Below are positions 18,067 through 26,620 of a stretch of DNA of 34,015 nt, in pieces. This stretch comes from a virus, in the IMG/VR virus record IMGVR_UViG_3300027985_000621, positions 1-34,015 of that record; one strand, given 5' to 3'. The notes under the pieces are model-generated. The model was not told the DNA's origin, made no database searches, and worked only from the letters and a program-made list of their open reading frames with translations. Numbering within the stretch: the first letter of the stretch is position 1; each line of letters opens with the position of its first letter. The position numbers and the translations under genes are program-made.

Positions 18067-18852
18067 TCAGCTCGGGATCGTGTAGTCGACGGTCACCGAC
18101 GCGGTGCCCGGGCCCAGGAAGTGCCCGTAGTCGGTGAACTGGTCGGAGAAGATGGCCCACCCCTTGGTCGTGCCGGCCAGCCACCCGGTCAGCCACGCCG
18201 ACGGCAGCGGCCACACGCCGGTCTGACCTGCGGCCAGAGACCCGGGACGCCACTCGGGGCCGGTCAGGGTCGGGAAGGTCGTAGCTGCGTTCCACGTCGA
18301 CGGGGTGTACCCGTGCTGCCACAGCACCGGCTCGAGCAGGTCCACACCAGCGGACCCCGACCGGGACATCGTCAGGCGGGCCGCGCTGACCACGGCACCG
18401 TCGGGCAGGTCGGGCGGGTCCATGAACCAGATCGACCCGTGTTCACGGGTGACCGTGTACGTGGTGTCGGTCCACGTCTTGCCCTGCGCGCCCAAGAACG
18501 CGTCCGGGCCGGGGGTGGTCCGCAACCAGTAGCTCGTCGGGAAGTTCGAGTCGCGCCAGAACGAGGCGGCCTGCCCCGGGGCGAACGCGATCGAGGCCTC
18601 CCCGATCGCCGCGCCGAGCTGCTCGGACAGCGCCCCGAGCACCACCCACATCGCCTGCACCTGGGAGACCACCACGACATCGCCCAACGAGGGCACGTAG
18701 GACGTGATCCAGCGGACGCCCTCGACCGTGCCAACCTCGAGGTCGACCGTGACCGAGTTGTCGCCGGAGTCGATCGCCACGACCGTCCCGACGTGCATGC
18801 CAGCGCGCTGGCGCGCGATGCGCTCGAGCAGCTGGTCGGCGGCGTCACTCAT
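18067..18852 (-). CDS. minor tail protein with OB-fold-like N-terminus
   Basis: 261 aa; ATG at 18852 (MSDAADQLLERI), overlapping the preceding gene by 8 bases. After a helix, residues about 20-70 form a barrel-like set of strands (HVGTVVAIDSGDNSVTVDLE, WITSYVPSLGDVVVVS, MWVVLGAL), as in OB-fold baseplate spike or hub proteins. The rest is a beta-sandwich with WFMDPPDLPDGAVVSAARLT, LLEPVLWQHG and STWNAATTFPTL, similar in style to DNRLRE-type adhesion domains in structural proteins. Likely a baseplate component. Virion role by synteny. Confidence 0.7.
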   Translation of the reverse strand: MSDAADQLLERIARQRAGMHVGTVVAIDSGDNSVTVDLEVGTVEGVRWITSYVPSLGDVVVVSQVQAMWVVLGALSEQLGAAIGEASIAFAPGQAASFWRDSNFPTSYWLRTTPGPDAFLGAQGKTWTDTTYTVTREHGSIWFMDPPDLPDGAVVSAARLTMSRSGSAGVDLLEPVLWQHGYTPSTWNAATTFPTLTGPEWRPGSLAAGQTGVWPLPSAWLTGWLAGTTKGWAIFSDQFTDYGHFLGPGTASVTVDYTIPS

Positions 18853-19999
18853 CGGTGGCGTTCCGCAGGTCACGGGTCGAGGCGGCGAACCGTCCGCCTG
18901 CCTTGAGCGGGACGGTGAGCGCATCCACGGCATGGCGCCGCCCCGAGCTCGCCGGGTCTGACGGGTCGACTACGACGTCGACGACGTCGTTGCCCTCCAG
19001 GGCCGGGTTCGGAACTGCGGTCAGGTCCATGGTGGAGGCTGCCCCGACGTGCTGGGCCAGGTTCGCCCTGGCGACCGCGAGCGCCTGGTCGTAGGTGGTG
19101 ATGGTCGGCACGTACATGAAGTAGGCCCGCTTGCCCCACGCGCCGTCGGCCGGGTCGCCCCACCTGGTGGGCGAGCTGGCCGCAGTGTCGCGTGCCACTG
19201 CGGACACCGGGGCGACGTCGGAGGATGCCGACCCGCCGATGACGACCACCGAGTTGTAGGTGCGCCGCCGGGTGGAGGATGCCTGCGCGCCGGTCAGCAC
19301 CCCGCCGGGGCCCGCTGCGACGCGCCACACCGGGGGCGTGTCGGTGGTGGGCAGGTCGGCGATGACGAACCGACCCCATGGGTCGGCGTAGACCTGTGCG
19401 CCGATCGACGATGCCAGGCCGACGATCGCCTCCTCCCACCGGTCCCGCTGCCACGTCGTGCGCGGCACGCGGCGATCGCTGGCGGTGGTGGAGACGACCT
19501 CGACTCCGGGGAGGGTCTCGTGGATCAGGTCGGCGATCAGGGCCTGAGCGGACGGGCCGGACATCGTCCGGGGGGACTCGAAGCGGTCGTCGGCGACGAA
19601 CGCCTCGCGGGAGACCCCGGTCACCAGGACCTGGTCGTCGTGGAACAGGGACCCGTCGTGGGAGTCGATACGGAACACCCCGAGCGGGCACCACTCGGTC
19701 GAGCCGTCAGGGTAGGTGAGACCCCACTGCACAGAGACCTCCTGGCCGTAGTGGCCCAGGGGGTCGGTGTAGGTGCCCGGCAGCGTCGGGGCATCGGTGT
19801 AGGTGCCAGTGCGCAGCCGCGGCGCCAGCACCATCGTGAGCTCGCGGCGGGTGATCGACGCGGTGTCCACCCGGACCCCGCCATCCAGGACGGGAAGGTC
19901 CGCGAACAGCTGCACACCGGCCTTGGCGACGTCGGCGCGGACAGTGATCTGCTGCGGGGACGCGAGCGCGGGCAGGAACGCGTCGGACAGGGTGATCAC
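18845..19999 (-). CDS. minor tail protein, DUF5047-like
   Basis: 384 aa from the GTG at 19999, overlapping the previous stop (GTGA). The first half has PQQITVRADVAKAGVQLFADL, VRVDTASITRRELTMVL, YGQEVSVQWGLTYPDG and WCPLGVFRIDSHD; the second half has SAQALIADLIHETLPGVEV, WEEAIVGLASSIGAQVYADPWGRFVIADLP, and RRTYNSVVVIGGS. This resembles the DUF5047/tail hub proteins of actinophage siphoviruses, which sit at the tail tip below the distal tail protein. Placement directly after the Dit-like gene agrees. Confidence 0.75.
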   Translation of the reverse strand: MITLSDAFLPALASPQQITVRADVAKAGVQLFADLPVLDGGVRVDTASITRRELTMVLAPRLRTGTYTDAPTLPGTYTDPLGHYGQEVSVQWGLTYPDGSTEWCPLGVFRIDSHDGSLFHDDQVLVTGVSREAFVADDRFESPRTMSGPSAQALIADLIHETLPGVEVVSTTASDRRVPRTTWQRDRWEEAIVGLASSIGAQVYADPWGRFVIADLPTTDTPPVWRVAAGPGGVLTGAQASSTRRRTYNSVVVIGGSASSDVAPVSAVARDTAASSPTRWGDPADGAWGKRAYFMYVPTITTYDQALAVARANLAQHVGAASTMDLTAVPNPALEGNDVVDVVVDPSDPASSGRRHAVDALTVPLKAGGRFAASTRDLRNATDE

Positions 20000-21291
20000 G
20001 ACGGGTCGTCCTTGAGCACGTCGAACCACGTGTCGAACGCCGCGAGCACGTCGGCCCAGGTGGCGTAGGACTCGGCCAGCGCCGCCCAGGACACCCCCGC
20101 GATGCCCACGCCCTGGCCGGCGGGCATGCCCGTGCGCTGGACGTCGAGCTCGATGAGGCGCTGGTCGAAGTCCTCGACCTGGGCGATGTTCGAGCGCTGC
20201 ATCGTCCAGACGAAGTACCACCCGGCGTCCATGTCGCTGCTGCCGACCGGCTGGAGCAGGACCACACGGGAGGCGTCCAGGGCGGCGCGCAGGCGGGCCC
20301 GGTCAGCGACCGAGACCGAGACCGAGACCGTGAGCCGGTCGGACTGGACCCCGGACCACTGCGCGGAGGTCTGCGCCACGGTGCCGCCGCCGGCGGCGAC
20401 CTGGTAGACCCCGCCGATCGTCGGGGAGGACACCGCACCCAGGTCCTTGATCGGGCAGCGCACGGTCAGGTCCGGCTTGCCAGCGACCTTCACCCACAGT
20501 CCCGCCCCAGCGCCAGTTGTGTCGACGGTCACCGTCGCCGTGGCCACCTCGACGCCATCAGCGGTGCCGATCGCCGTGTAGGTGATCGTCGACCCGAGGT
20601 CGATCTCGTGGTCAGTTCCCAGGAACCATCCGCCGATCACCTGGAGGTCCTCGACACCGCGGACCGGGATCAGTTCGCCCCCGGTGGGCTGCTTGGTGAT
20701 GGTGATCGAGTCGACCAGAGGCCAGGCCGTCGCCGTGCCGCCCGTCTCCAGGATCACGTCGTCGACCCAGAACACCACCGCCGCGGTCGACGTCGTCGAG
20801 ACCGACACCCGCAGGGCGCGCCCAGCGGTAACCGAGCGGACCACCTGGACGCGCTGCCAGGACCCGTCCGCGGCGAACGTCGACCCGGTCCCGAGCCACG
20901 ACCCAGGAGAGATCTCCTCCTCGAGGTACAGGCCCAGGGCGGTGCCAGCCGGGGCCTTGATCCACGCGGAGGCCACGTGGTTGCCGGACACTGCCGCGGC
21001 AGCCGCGTTGCCCGCCGAGCTCTGGATGCCCTCGCCGCTGATCGTCCCGCCGCAGGTCACCTCCGCGGCCCCGCCGCCGAACCTGGTCTGCTGGTCCGTC
21101 CACGCGACCGACGCGACGCCGCCGGCCCCGTTGTCGGCCTCCCAGCCGGTCAGGTCGGCGTTCATCGTGCCGTAGGTCAGGAGGTTCGTGACGGTGGGCG
21201 CGGGCCACATGCCGCCGTCGACCACCAGCCGGACCGCGGCCCATGCCGGGTCGAAGGTCGCCTCGAGGATTCCGTCTGGCGAGACCCCCAT
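19996..21291 (-). CDS. distal-tail/minor tail protein with embedded carbohydrate-binding-like module
   Basis: 431 aa; ATG at 21291 overlaps the tape-measure stop. N-terminal segment (GILEATFDPAWAAVRLVVDGG) and C-terminal part (LTVSVSVSVADRARLRAALDASRVVLLQP, GWYFVWTMQRSNIAQVEDFDQRLIELDVQRTG) are those of a distal tail protein. Between them lies a galactose-binding-like beta-sandwich starting at TNLLTYGTMNADLTGWEADNG and ending FWVDDVILETGG, the usual form of a CBM inserted in tail proteins. It may help bind host surface sugars. First protein of the tail tip. Confidence 0.75.
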   Translation of the reverse strand: MGVSPDGILEATFDPAWAAVRLVVDGGMWPAPTVTNLLTYGTMNADLTGWEADNGAGGVASVAWTDQQTRFGGGAAEVTCGGTISGEGIQSSAGNAAAAAVSGNHVASAWIKAPAGTALGLYLEEEISPGSWLGTGSTFAADGSWQRVQVVRSVTAGRALRVSVSTTSTAAVVFWVDDVILETGGTATAWPLVDSITITKQPTGGELIPVRGVEDLQVIGGWFLGTDHEIDLGSTITYTAIGTADGVEVATATVTVDTTGAGAGLWVKVAGKPDLTVRCPIKDLGAVSSPTIGGVYQVAAGGGTVAQTSAQWSGVQSDRLTVSVSVSVADRARLRAALDASRVVLLQPVGSSDMDAGWYFVWTMQRSNIAQVEDFDQRLIELDVQRTGMPAGQGVGIAGVSWAALAESYATWADVLAAFDTWFDVLKDDPS

Positions 21292-24062
21292 CAGAACCCA
21301 CCCCCGCGGTACCCGACGTCCAGGGCCTGGCGCACCGCCATGGCCGCCGACCCAGCCGAGCGCCGCTCGACCGCCTGAGCGAGCCGCTCGACCTGCTGGT
21401 CGGTGAAGTAGGCCGCCGACGCGACCGGGGGGCCAGCCGGTCCCCGGCCAAGGGGGCTCCCGACCACCGCTCCGTCAGCCATCGGCATCGCCCCGGGCAT
21501 CAGCCGGAACGACTCGAAGAGCAGCGCCCAGGACCGGGCAGAGCCGTCGAGCGGGATGTAGGACTCGCGGACGTCGGGCCGGTCGCCGACGACGCGCCAC
21601 GTGTTCGGAGGCACCACCTGGGCGAGCGGCTCCATCGGGGTCCCGGGGATGCCGCCGGTGCCCATCGGGACGGCCGACACGATGTGCCCGGCCGCCTGCC
21701 TGAGCATGACTCCGGTGCCGCCACCGCCTCGGACCTGCGCGTCGATGTACACCTTGAGGGTCTTGCCGCCGTAGCTGTCCCACAGGGCCTGCGCTTCGGC
21801 GCGAGCCTGCGACGCGTCCGCCGTGATGACGGTCTCCACGCGGCCCGGGATGGCCCCGTACTGCTCGGCGAGCGCCGTGGCCTGCTCGGTCGTCAGCCCC
21901 ATCTGCTCCAGCTGCCGGATCAGCGCCTCACGGCCTTCGTCGTACCTGGACGTCAGGTCGGCCTGCGCGTCCCCGGCCTCCACGCCCGCGCGGATCTGCG
22001 CGTCCAGCCCGGCGACGACGCCGCGCATCTGCTCGTCGAGGAGCCGCCCGGCCTCGGTCGATGTGTCGAGCTCGCCGCTCAGCAGCGAGATCGCGACCTT
22101 CGACCCGTCGGCGGCGTAGCCCACCGAGTCGATGTCGGAGGCCAGCCGCACCGATGCGTCGTGCACACGCGCCTGCGCGATGAGCGGGATCGCGACCTCG
22201 TTCAGCTTCTCCTGGGCCGGGTCGATGCCGTTCTCGATGAGCTGGGTGCGCATCGTGTCGGCGGCGTTCTTGGTGGAGTCCTCGAAGCCCTTCATCCCAG
22301 CGATCGCGTCGTCCGCCCACTTGCGGAACTCCTGGGAATGCTGGTCGCCGAGGAGCGCGGCGTCGGCGGCGACCGCGGCGTTCGCGAGTGCGTCCAGGAG
22401 CTGGGCGATCGGCCCGGCGATGAACGCTCCGACGGCCTCGGTCGCGCCGGCGATCCCGTTCACGATGGCCCGGCCGGCGTCCAGCCCGCCGTTGGCCAGG
22501 TCGAGCAGGAAGCCCATCACCTGCGCGCGGTTCTCGCTGACGAACGTCGCGAAGTCCTCGATCTGGGGGTTGAACGCCGCGGCCAGGGCGCCCTTGATGC
22601 CGTCGGCGGCGACCTCGATGTTGCGCTGAGCCGAGGCGATGTCGCTCGCGGCGTTGTCGCTGAGGGTACCCAGCGCCGTCTGCGCGGCCCCCGAGAAGGC
22701 GCCAAGCTCGTCGACGGCAGAGGAAAGGTCCAGCGCGAAGAGCGCGTCGCCGAGGTCCTCGGCCTTCGTGCCGAACAGCTCGACCGCGGCGGCGTTGCGC
22801 GCGACCGGGTCCTCCATGGCGCGCAGCCCGTCGAGCACCTGGGCCAGACCCTCGCGGGCACCATCGCCGCCGGCCGCGATCTTCGCGGTCATCTCCTGGG
22901 CACTCAGGCCGATCCGCCGGTACCCGTCGGCGGACGCCGTGGAGGCGTCGGTTGCGCGGATCTGGAACTCCTTGAGCGCGTCTGCGACGACGTCGGAGTT
23001 TCGCGCCCCGGCCTTGAGGCCCTGGTTGATAAGTCCGGTCGCCTCGGCGCCGCTGATGCCGAGCTTGGTCAGCACGGACGGGTACTCGATCAGGGTGTCG
23101 AGCCAGTCCTCCGCCTTGTCGTTGCCGACCTGGAAGCCGCGCACGATGATGTCGAACGCGCCGGCGGCGTCCTTGGCGAGCCCGGATCGGATGATCGTCG
23201 CGGCCGCCTGGGAGGTGCGGGAGATGTCCCCGCCCATGATGTCGGCGATGCCCGACAGCGATTCGATGATCTTCTGGGAGTCGCGCGCCGTCGCGGCCGG
23301 GTCGAGCAGACCGTTCTGGATGGCCAGGCGCGCGGTGTCCATGTTGGCCTCGAGCGACTCGCCCCAGTTGTCCGCGTAGGCCTCGCCGGCGGCCCGCGCG
23401 AGCTTGCCCACGGTGTCCGGGTCCAGGCCGGTCGTGGCCATCAGCCGGTCGCTGCGCACCTCCACCTGGAGGCCGTCCATCAGGGACTTGCCGATCGCGG
23501 CGCCGATGCCCACGATCGCTCCAGCGATGGGGATGGTCGCGATCGCCGCGATGATCCCTGCGGACAGGCCCTCGCCGGCGTCGTCGCCGGCCTTGTCGCC
23601 AGCGTCCCCGGCCTTGCCCTGGAGGTCCTTGAGCGCGGCCTCGGCGGGCGCGGTGTCGGCGTCGATGACCATCGACTCGCGGGCTGAGACCAGGCCGTCG
23701 CGTCGGCGCTGGATCTGCTTGAGCGCGGTCTCGGCCCGCTTGATGTCGGCCGTGACCTCCATCGTGGCCTCGATCGAGCGCAGGTAGTCGAGGCGCTCCT
23801 GCACCACGGTGAGGTTCTTCTCGGCCTTGGTGATGTTGGCGTCGACCGTCGCGAGCGTCTTGGCCGAGACGATCTTCTTCGCCTCGGCCTCGACCCGGTC
23901 CATCGCGTCCAGCGCGTTCTTGGCGTCGCCGTCGACGCGCTGCTTGACCGGGGTGCGCTCGATCTTCTGCGCCTGGGTCTGGACGTCCCGTGCGGCCTTG
24001 TCCACCTTCTGGGTGTTCGCGGTGAACAGCACCTCGAGCTCGGTGATGATCTCCTTGGACAT
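21291..24062 (-). CDS. tail tape measure protein
   Basis: 923 aa; ATG at 24062 preceded by GGAGGTGAT. The longest gene of the window. N-terminal third is charged helix (TQAQKIERTPVKQRVDGDAK, MDRVEAEAKKIVSAKT), then a hydrophobic zone (AGIIAAIATIPIAGAIVGIG, about residue 190), the TMP core with SQKIIESLSGIADIMGGDIS, TAATIIRSGLAKDAAGAFD, and WLDTLIEYPSVLTKLGISG; the C-terminus carries VIGDRPDVRESYIPLDG-like sequence (VVGDRPDVRESYIPL), a conserved tail end. It sets tail length and carries the membrane segment for DNA entry. At about 1.5 angstrom per residue a tail near 140 nm is expected. Confidence 0.92.
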   Translation of the reverse strand: MSKEIITELEVLFTANTQKVDKAARDVQTQAQKIERTPVKQRVDGDAKNALDAMDRVEAEAKKIVSAKTLATVDANITKAEKNLTVVQERLDYLRSIEATMEVTADIKRAETALKQIQRRRDGLVSARESMVIDADTAPAEAALKDLQGKAGDAGDKAGDDAGEGLSAGIIAAIATIPIAGAIVGIGAAIGKSLMDGLQVEVRSDRLMATTGLDPDTVGKLARAAGEAYADNWGESLEANMDTARLAIQNGLLDPAATARDSQKIIESLSGIADIMGGDISRTSQAAATIIRSGLAKDAAGAFDIIVRGFQVGNDKAEDWLDTLIEYPSVLTKLGISGAEATGLINQGLKAGARNSDVVADALKEFQIRATDASTASADGYRRIGLSAQEMTAKIAAGGDGAREGLAQVLDGLRAMEDPVARNAAAVELFGTKAEDLGDALFALDLSSAVDELGAFSGAAQTALGTLSDNAASDIASAQRNIEVAADGIKGALAAAFNPQIEDFATFVSENRAQVMGFLLDLANGGLDAGRAIVNGIAGATEAVGAFIAGPIAQLLDALANAAVAADAALLGDQHSQEFRKWADDAIAGMKGFEDSTKNAADTMRTQLIENGIDPAQEKLNEVAIPLIAQARVHDASVRLASDIDSVGYAADGSKVAISLLSGELDTSTEAGRLLDEQMRGVVAGLDAQIRAGVEAGDAQADLTSRYDEGREALIRQLEQMGLTTEQATALAEQYGAIPGRVETVITADASQARAEAQALWDSYGGKTLKVYIDAQVRGGGGTGVMLRQAAGHIVSAVPMGTGGIPGTPMEPLAQVVPPNTWRVVGDRPDVRESYIPLDGSARSWALLFESFRLMPGAMPMADGAVVGSPLGRGPAGPPVASAAYFTDQQVERLAQAVERRSAGSAAMAVRQALDVGYRGGGF

Positions 24063-24069
24063 GGGACCA

Positions 24070-24788
24070 TCACCTCCGGATCGTCAGGGCCCTGCGCAGC
24101 CGGGACTCGGGCATGTCCAGCAGGGCGAAGATCATGGTCCGCACGCCCGGCCACGGGCGGCCCAGCACCGCCGGGTCGTACAGATCGACCCCGAAGTGCT
24201 GGGCGAGGTCCGCCACGACGGTGCGCCAGTGCGCGACGATCGCTAGCAGCGACCCGTCCACCTCCGGGGCGACAGCGACCGATGCCGGCTCGGGGCGGAG
24301 ATGCTCGGGGACGGGCCGGTAGTCCGGGTACCACCCGTCCTGGTCAGGCTCACCGATGCCGTAGGGCGCCCAGTCCTCGGCGGTGATCAGCCTTTTGGGG
24401 CCTCGGTGTCACCCGCGTCCCCGACGTCTCGCGGAGTCCACAAGATGGTCGCGAGGGAGTCGGCGTAGGCCTTGCCGCGGGCCCAGTAGAAGACGGCGTA
24501 GTAGGTCATGCGGTCCACCACGACCTGCGGGACGCCGTCGGCGTCGAGCTGGTCGTAGACGTCGCCGAGGCCGGGGTGCTCGCCGGGCTTGATGTCGTCG
24601 AGCACGGCCTGGATCTCGGCCGGGATCTCGCCCTGGACCAGGCCGAGGTTGACCTCCGCGCGCACGGCAGCGGCAAGCACCTGGCGCATGGCCCGCACGC
24701 TCGGAGGCCGCACGGTGTAGGTGCGGCCTCCGAGCGTCAGCGGCAGACCGTCGACCGCAGCCCACTCGCCGAAGTCGACAGCGGTCAC
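24070..24788 (-). CDS. tail assembly chaperone, long form by -1 frameshift
   Basis: The short chaperone frame reaches C CCA AAA at 24399-24393 and a stop six bases later (TGA 24389-24387). A -1 slip there continues R-L-I-T-A-E-D-W and stays open for 107 codons to 24070, ending just before the tape-measure gene. The extension has LLAIVAHWRTVVADLAQHFG, VDLYDPAVLGRPWPGVRTMIFALLDMP and RLRRALT, with the usual content of the chaperone T part. Total 239 aa. Long and short forms bind the tape measure in tail assembly of almost all siphoviruses. The part in the second frame also has a GTG at 24261 but the slip is the expected path. Confidence 0.85.
24387..24788 (-). CDS. tail assembly chaperone, short form (gpG-like)
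   Basis: 133 aa; GTG at 24788 five bases after the tail tube stop. Contains DGLPLTLGGRTYTVRPPSVRAMRQVLAAAV and YDQLDADGVPQVVVDRMTYYAVFYWARG (given in pieces), a mixed beta/helix N-terminal domain followed by a helical bundle. The RTYTV-R-P-P-S motif and position between major tail protein and tape measure identify it as the first tail chaperone. Ends at TGA 24389-24387, just after the slip site. Confidence 0.85.
   Translation of the reverse strand: MTAVDFGEWAAVDGLPLTLGGRTYTVRPPSVRAMRQVLAAAVRAEVNLGLVQGEIPAEIQAVLDDIKPGEHPGLGDVYDQLDADGVPQVVVDRMTYYAVFYWARGKAYADSLATILWTPRDVGDAGDTEAPKG
24393..24399 (-). other. -1 frameshift slippery heptamer C CCA AAA
   Basis: Reading in the chaperone frame (GCC CCA AAA GGC TGA) the heptamer CCCAAAA is a canonical X-XXY-YYZ slip site. 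It sits three codons before the stop. A GC-rich stretch downstream could add an RNA structure that helps. Confidence 0.85.
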
Positions 24789-24792
24789 GGGA

Positions 24793-25548
24793 TCACGCGC
24801 CCCGCGTGTAGGCCAGCACGTTGGACGTGCCGCCCGGGGTCGTGACGGTGACGTTCACCGAACCGGCGGCGCCGGCGGGCATCGACGCGATGATCGTGGC
24901 CGCGTTCGCCACCACGAAGTCCGCGGCCGGGGTGCCGCCGAAGTCGACGGCGGTCGCGCCCAGGAAGCCCGAGCCGGTGAGGGTGACGAGCTCGCCCTCT
25001 GCAGCAGCGTCCGGGGTCACGGTCGACAGCACCGGCTCGGTGACGTCCCACCCGGCGAACGGGTTCGCGATCGCGGTGAACGGGCCCTGCCCGGTGAGCG
25101 TGGCCGCGAAGACCTCGGCCTCGGCGTTGCCGGTGTTCTGGCGCGTGAAGTCCACGCGGCAGAACGCCTGACCGGCGTCGTTCGGGTTCGGGGTACCGAC
25201 CTCCGGCTTGTGGTACCAGCGGATGTCCGCCACGGCACCGTCGAGGGTGGCCTTCGCCGCGGCCAGCAGCGCCTCCACCTCGGGCAGGTAGAGACCGGTG
25301 GTCAGCGACCGGTTGCCCTGCACGGTGAACGACGTGGCGAACGACCGGGCAATGACCGCCTCGTTCGTCGAGCCCAGGTCGTCGTAGGTCGCCTGGTCCT
25401 GCGTGGTCGGCGGGTAGGACGGCGCCCACGCGCTCATGCGCCGGATCGGCTGGTAGGAGGGCGCCGCGGTGGTGCCCAGGTTGATGTCCAGCCCGTACTC
25501 GAAGCTCTTGCCGAGCGTGGTGCCGGCGGGGAGGGTGACGGCGCTCAT
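24793..25548 (-). CDS. major tail tube protein with C-terminal IPT/TIG domain
   Basis: 251 aa; ATG at 25548 overlaps the preceding stop (ATGA). Residues 1-160 are the tail tube domain: GKSFEYGLDINLG, YQPIRRMSAWAP, FATSFTVQGNRSLTTGLYLP, EVEALLAAAK and a final FAATLTGQGPFTAI strand. After a short linker (AGWDVTEP) an IPT/TIG-type Ig domain runs from PVLSTVTPDAAAEGELVTLTGSGF to SVNVTVTTPGGTSNVLAYT. Such add-on domains decorate the tail surface and may bind carbohydrates. Highly expressed virion protein in other phages. Confidence 0.9.
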   Translation of the reverse strand: MSAVTLPAGTTLGKSFEYGLDINLGTTAAPSYQPIRRMSAWAPSYPPTTQDQATYDDLGSTNEAVIARSFATSFTVQGNRSLTTGLYLPEVEALLAAAKATLDGAVADIRWYHKPEVGTPNPNDAGQAFCRVDFTRQNTGNAEAEVFAATLTGQGPFTAIANPFAGWDVTEPVLSTVTPDAAAEGELVTLTGSGFLGATAVDFGGTPAADFVVANAATIIASMPAGAAGSVNVTVTTPGGTSNVLAYTRGA

Positions 25549-25844
25549 GACTGCTCCTCGGTGGTGTCGGTGTCAGGTGTGTCCAGCGGCACCGAGTCGG
25601 GGCCGTAGGCAGCCGGGTCGATCTCCGGCAGGACCGGCCCATCGGTGGCCGGGTCGTGCACCCGCTCGGCGAGCGGGACGCTCACGGTGGTGCTCTTGCG
25701 CGCCTTCCGACCGATGCGTCGGGCGTCCGCCACGGAGACCTCGCGCAGGATCGCCTGGGCGCGCGGCGACCCGAGCGGGACGTAGCACTCGTCCCGGGGC
25801 GGGGGCATGCCCGCCTCGCGGTAGCGGTCAGCGGTCGACTTCAT
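25545..25844 (-). CDS. hypothetical head-tail region protein, 99 aa
   Basis: ATG at 25844 overlaps the preceding stop (ATGA); the stop overlaps the tail tube start. The sequence has DRYREAGMPPPRDECYVPLG, QAILREVSVADARRIGRKARK and an acidic, Pro/Asp/Thr-rich C-terminus (PDSVPLDTPDTDTTEEQS). Genes here in related phages are annotated as hypothetical or as tail-completion accessory proteins. No motif. Confidence 0.65.
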   Translation of the reverse strand: MKSTADRYREAGMPPPRDECYVPLGSPRAQAILREVSVADARRIGRKARKSTTVSVPLAERVHDPATDGPVLPEIDPAAYGPDSVPLDTPDTDTTEEQS

Positions 25845-26257
25845 GTGCCCACCTCCACGTTGTCCAGCTGCACGGTGTAGTTCTCCGTGCGCTCCTCGCG
25901 GCCGTTCGTGTCCGCTCCCAGCGGGCCGAAGGTCTCGCGCTGGATCCACGACAGACCCTTGATGCGGGATCGGCCCTGGAGCAGCGCGAACGCGAACCCG
26001 GCGATCCGGTCCGCGTCGTCCTTGTCGTCGCGCGCACCGCGGATGCGCAGCTGCACGGACCGCTCCGGCTCATACACCAGCGGGTTGTCGGTCCCGCCGT
26101 AGACCCGCACGCCGATCGCGCGGTCGGGGGAGTCGGGGATGTCGCCGTAGAAGATGCCCACGGACCCTGCGGGCGGGGCCGTGGTGGTCGACCAGTGCCA
26201 GCCCGGGACCTGCCCGAGCAGCTCGCACAGCGCCGTCGTGACGGCCGCGTCGTCCAT
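25841..26257 (-). CDS. tail terminator / minor capsid protein (DUF3168-like)
   Basis: 138 aa; ATG at 26257 overlaps the preceding stop (ATGA). Content: VTTALCELLGQVPGWHWS, VGIFYGDIPDSPDRAIGVRVYGG, VQLRIRGARDDKDDADRIAGFAFALLQGRSRIKGL, and ENYTVQLDNV. The alpha-beta order with the internal strand-helix (VQLRIRG ... ADRIAGFAFALLQ) and final strand fits tail terminator proteins that cap the tail tube before head attachment. Position between the neck protein and tail tube supports this. Confidence 0.7.
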   Translation of the reverse strand: MDDAAVTTALCELLGQVPGWHWSTTTAPPAGSVGIFYGDIPDSPDRAIGVRVYGGTDNPLVYEPERSVQLRIRGARDDKDDADRIAGFAFALLQGRSRIKGLSWIQRETFGPLGADTNGREERTENYTVQLDNVEVGT

Positions 26258-26577
26258 CACCGCAGCCGGACCTTGATCCCGGAGATGATGTCGGCTTCGG
26301 CGCCGACCTCCTCGACCGCGCGCTCGAGGTACTTCGGTCCGCCGCCGTCCGGGTGCTGGTAGTCGAGGCGCTCGTGCTGGAGCCAGGCGTGCGGCGCCTT
26401 GAACACCACGCGCACCTCCATGTCGTTCACCGACACCCGGCCCTTGCGGCGCAGTTCGCCCGTGTCCTTCGGCGCGTTCTGCCTGGCGCGCCTGAGCACC
26501 TCGCGTGCGGTGTCGCGCAGGGCCTCGCGCGCCGCCTTCTCGATCTCGGTCAGCTTCGCGTTGTGCTGCGTGACCAC
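26257..26577 (-). CDS. HK97 gp10-like head-tail joining protein
   Basis: 106 aa. Start chosen at GTG 26577, which has an AGGGAGG site six bases upstream; the long in-frame extension upstream is antisense to a plus-strand gene and lacks coding character. Landmarks: EIEKAAREALRDTAREVLRRARQNAPKDTGELRRKG (helix then the classic A-P-x-D-T-G-x-L-R motif of gp10 proteins), VFKAPHAWLQHERLDYQHP, and GPKYLERAVEE. The N-A-P-x-D-T-G-x-L motif is diagnostic of the family, a neck component. Confidence 0.85.
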   Translation of the reverse strand: MVTQHNAKLTEIEKAAREALRDTAREVLRRARQNAPKDTGELRRKGRVSVNDMEVRVVFKAPHAWLQHERLDYQHPDGGGPKYLERAVEEVGAEADIISGIKVRLR

Positions 26578-26620
26578 GGCGCACCTCCCTACCTTCCGGA
26601 TCGGCGCTACCGTGAGCCGC

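Noticed and set aside
21243-23687. Long plus-strand open frame of 814 codons
   Set aside because: It is the mirror of the tape measure gene; composition is Arg/Gly/Val/Leu-rich shadow sequence with no domain, caused by the high GC content.
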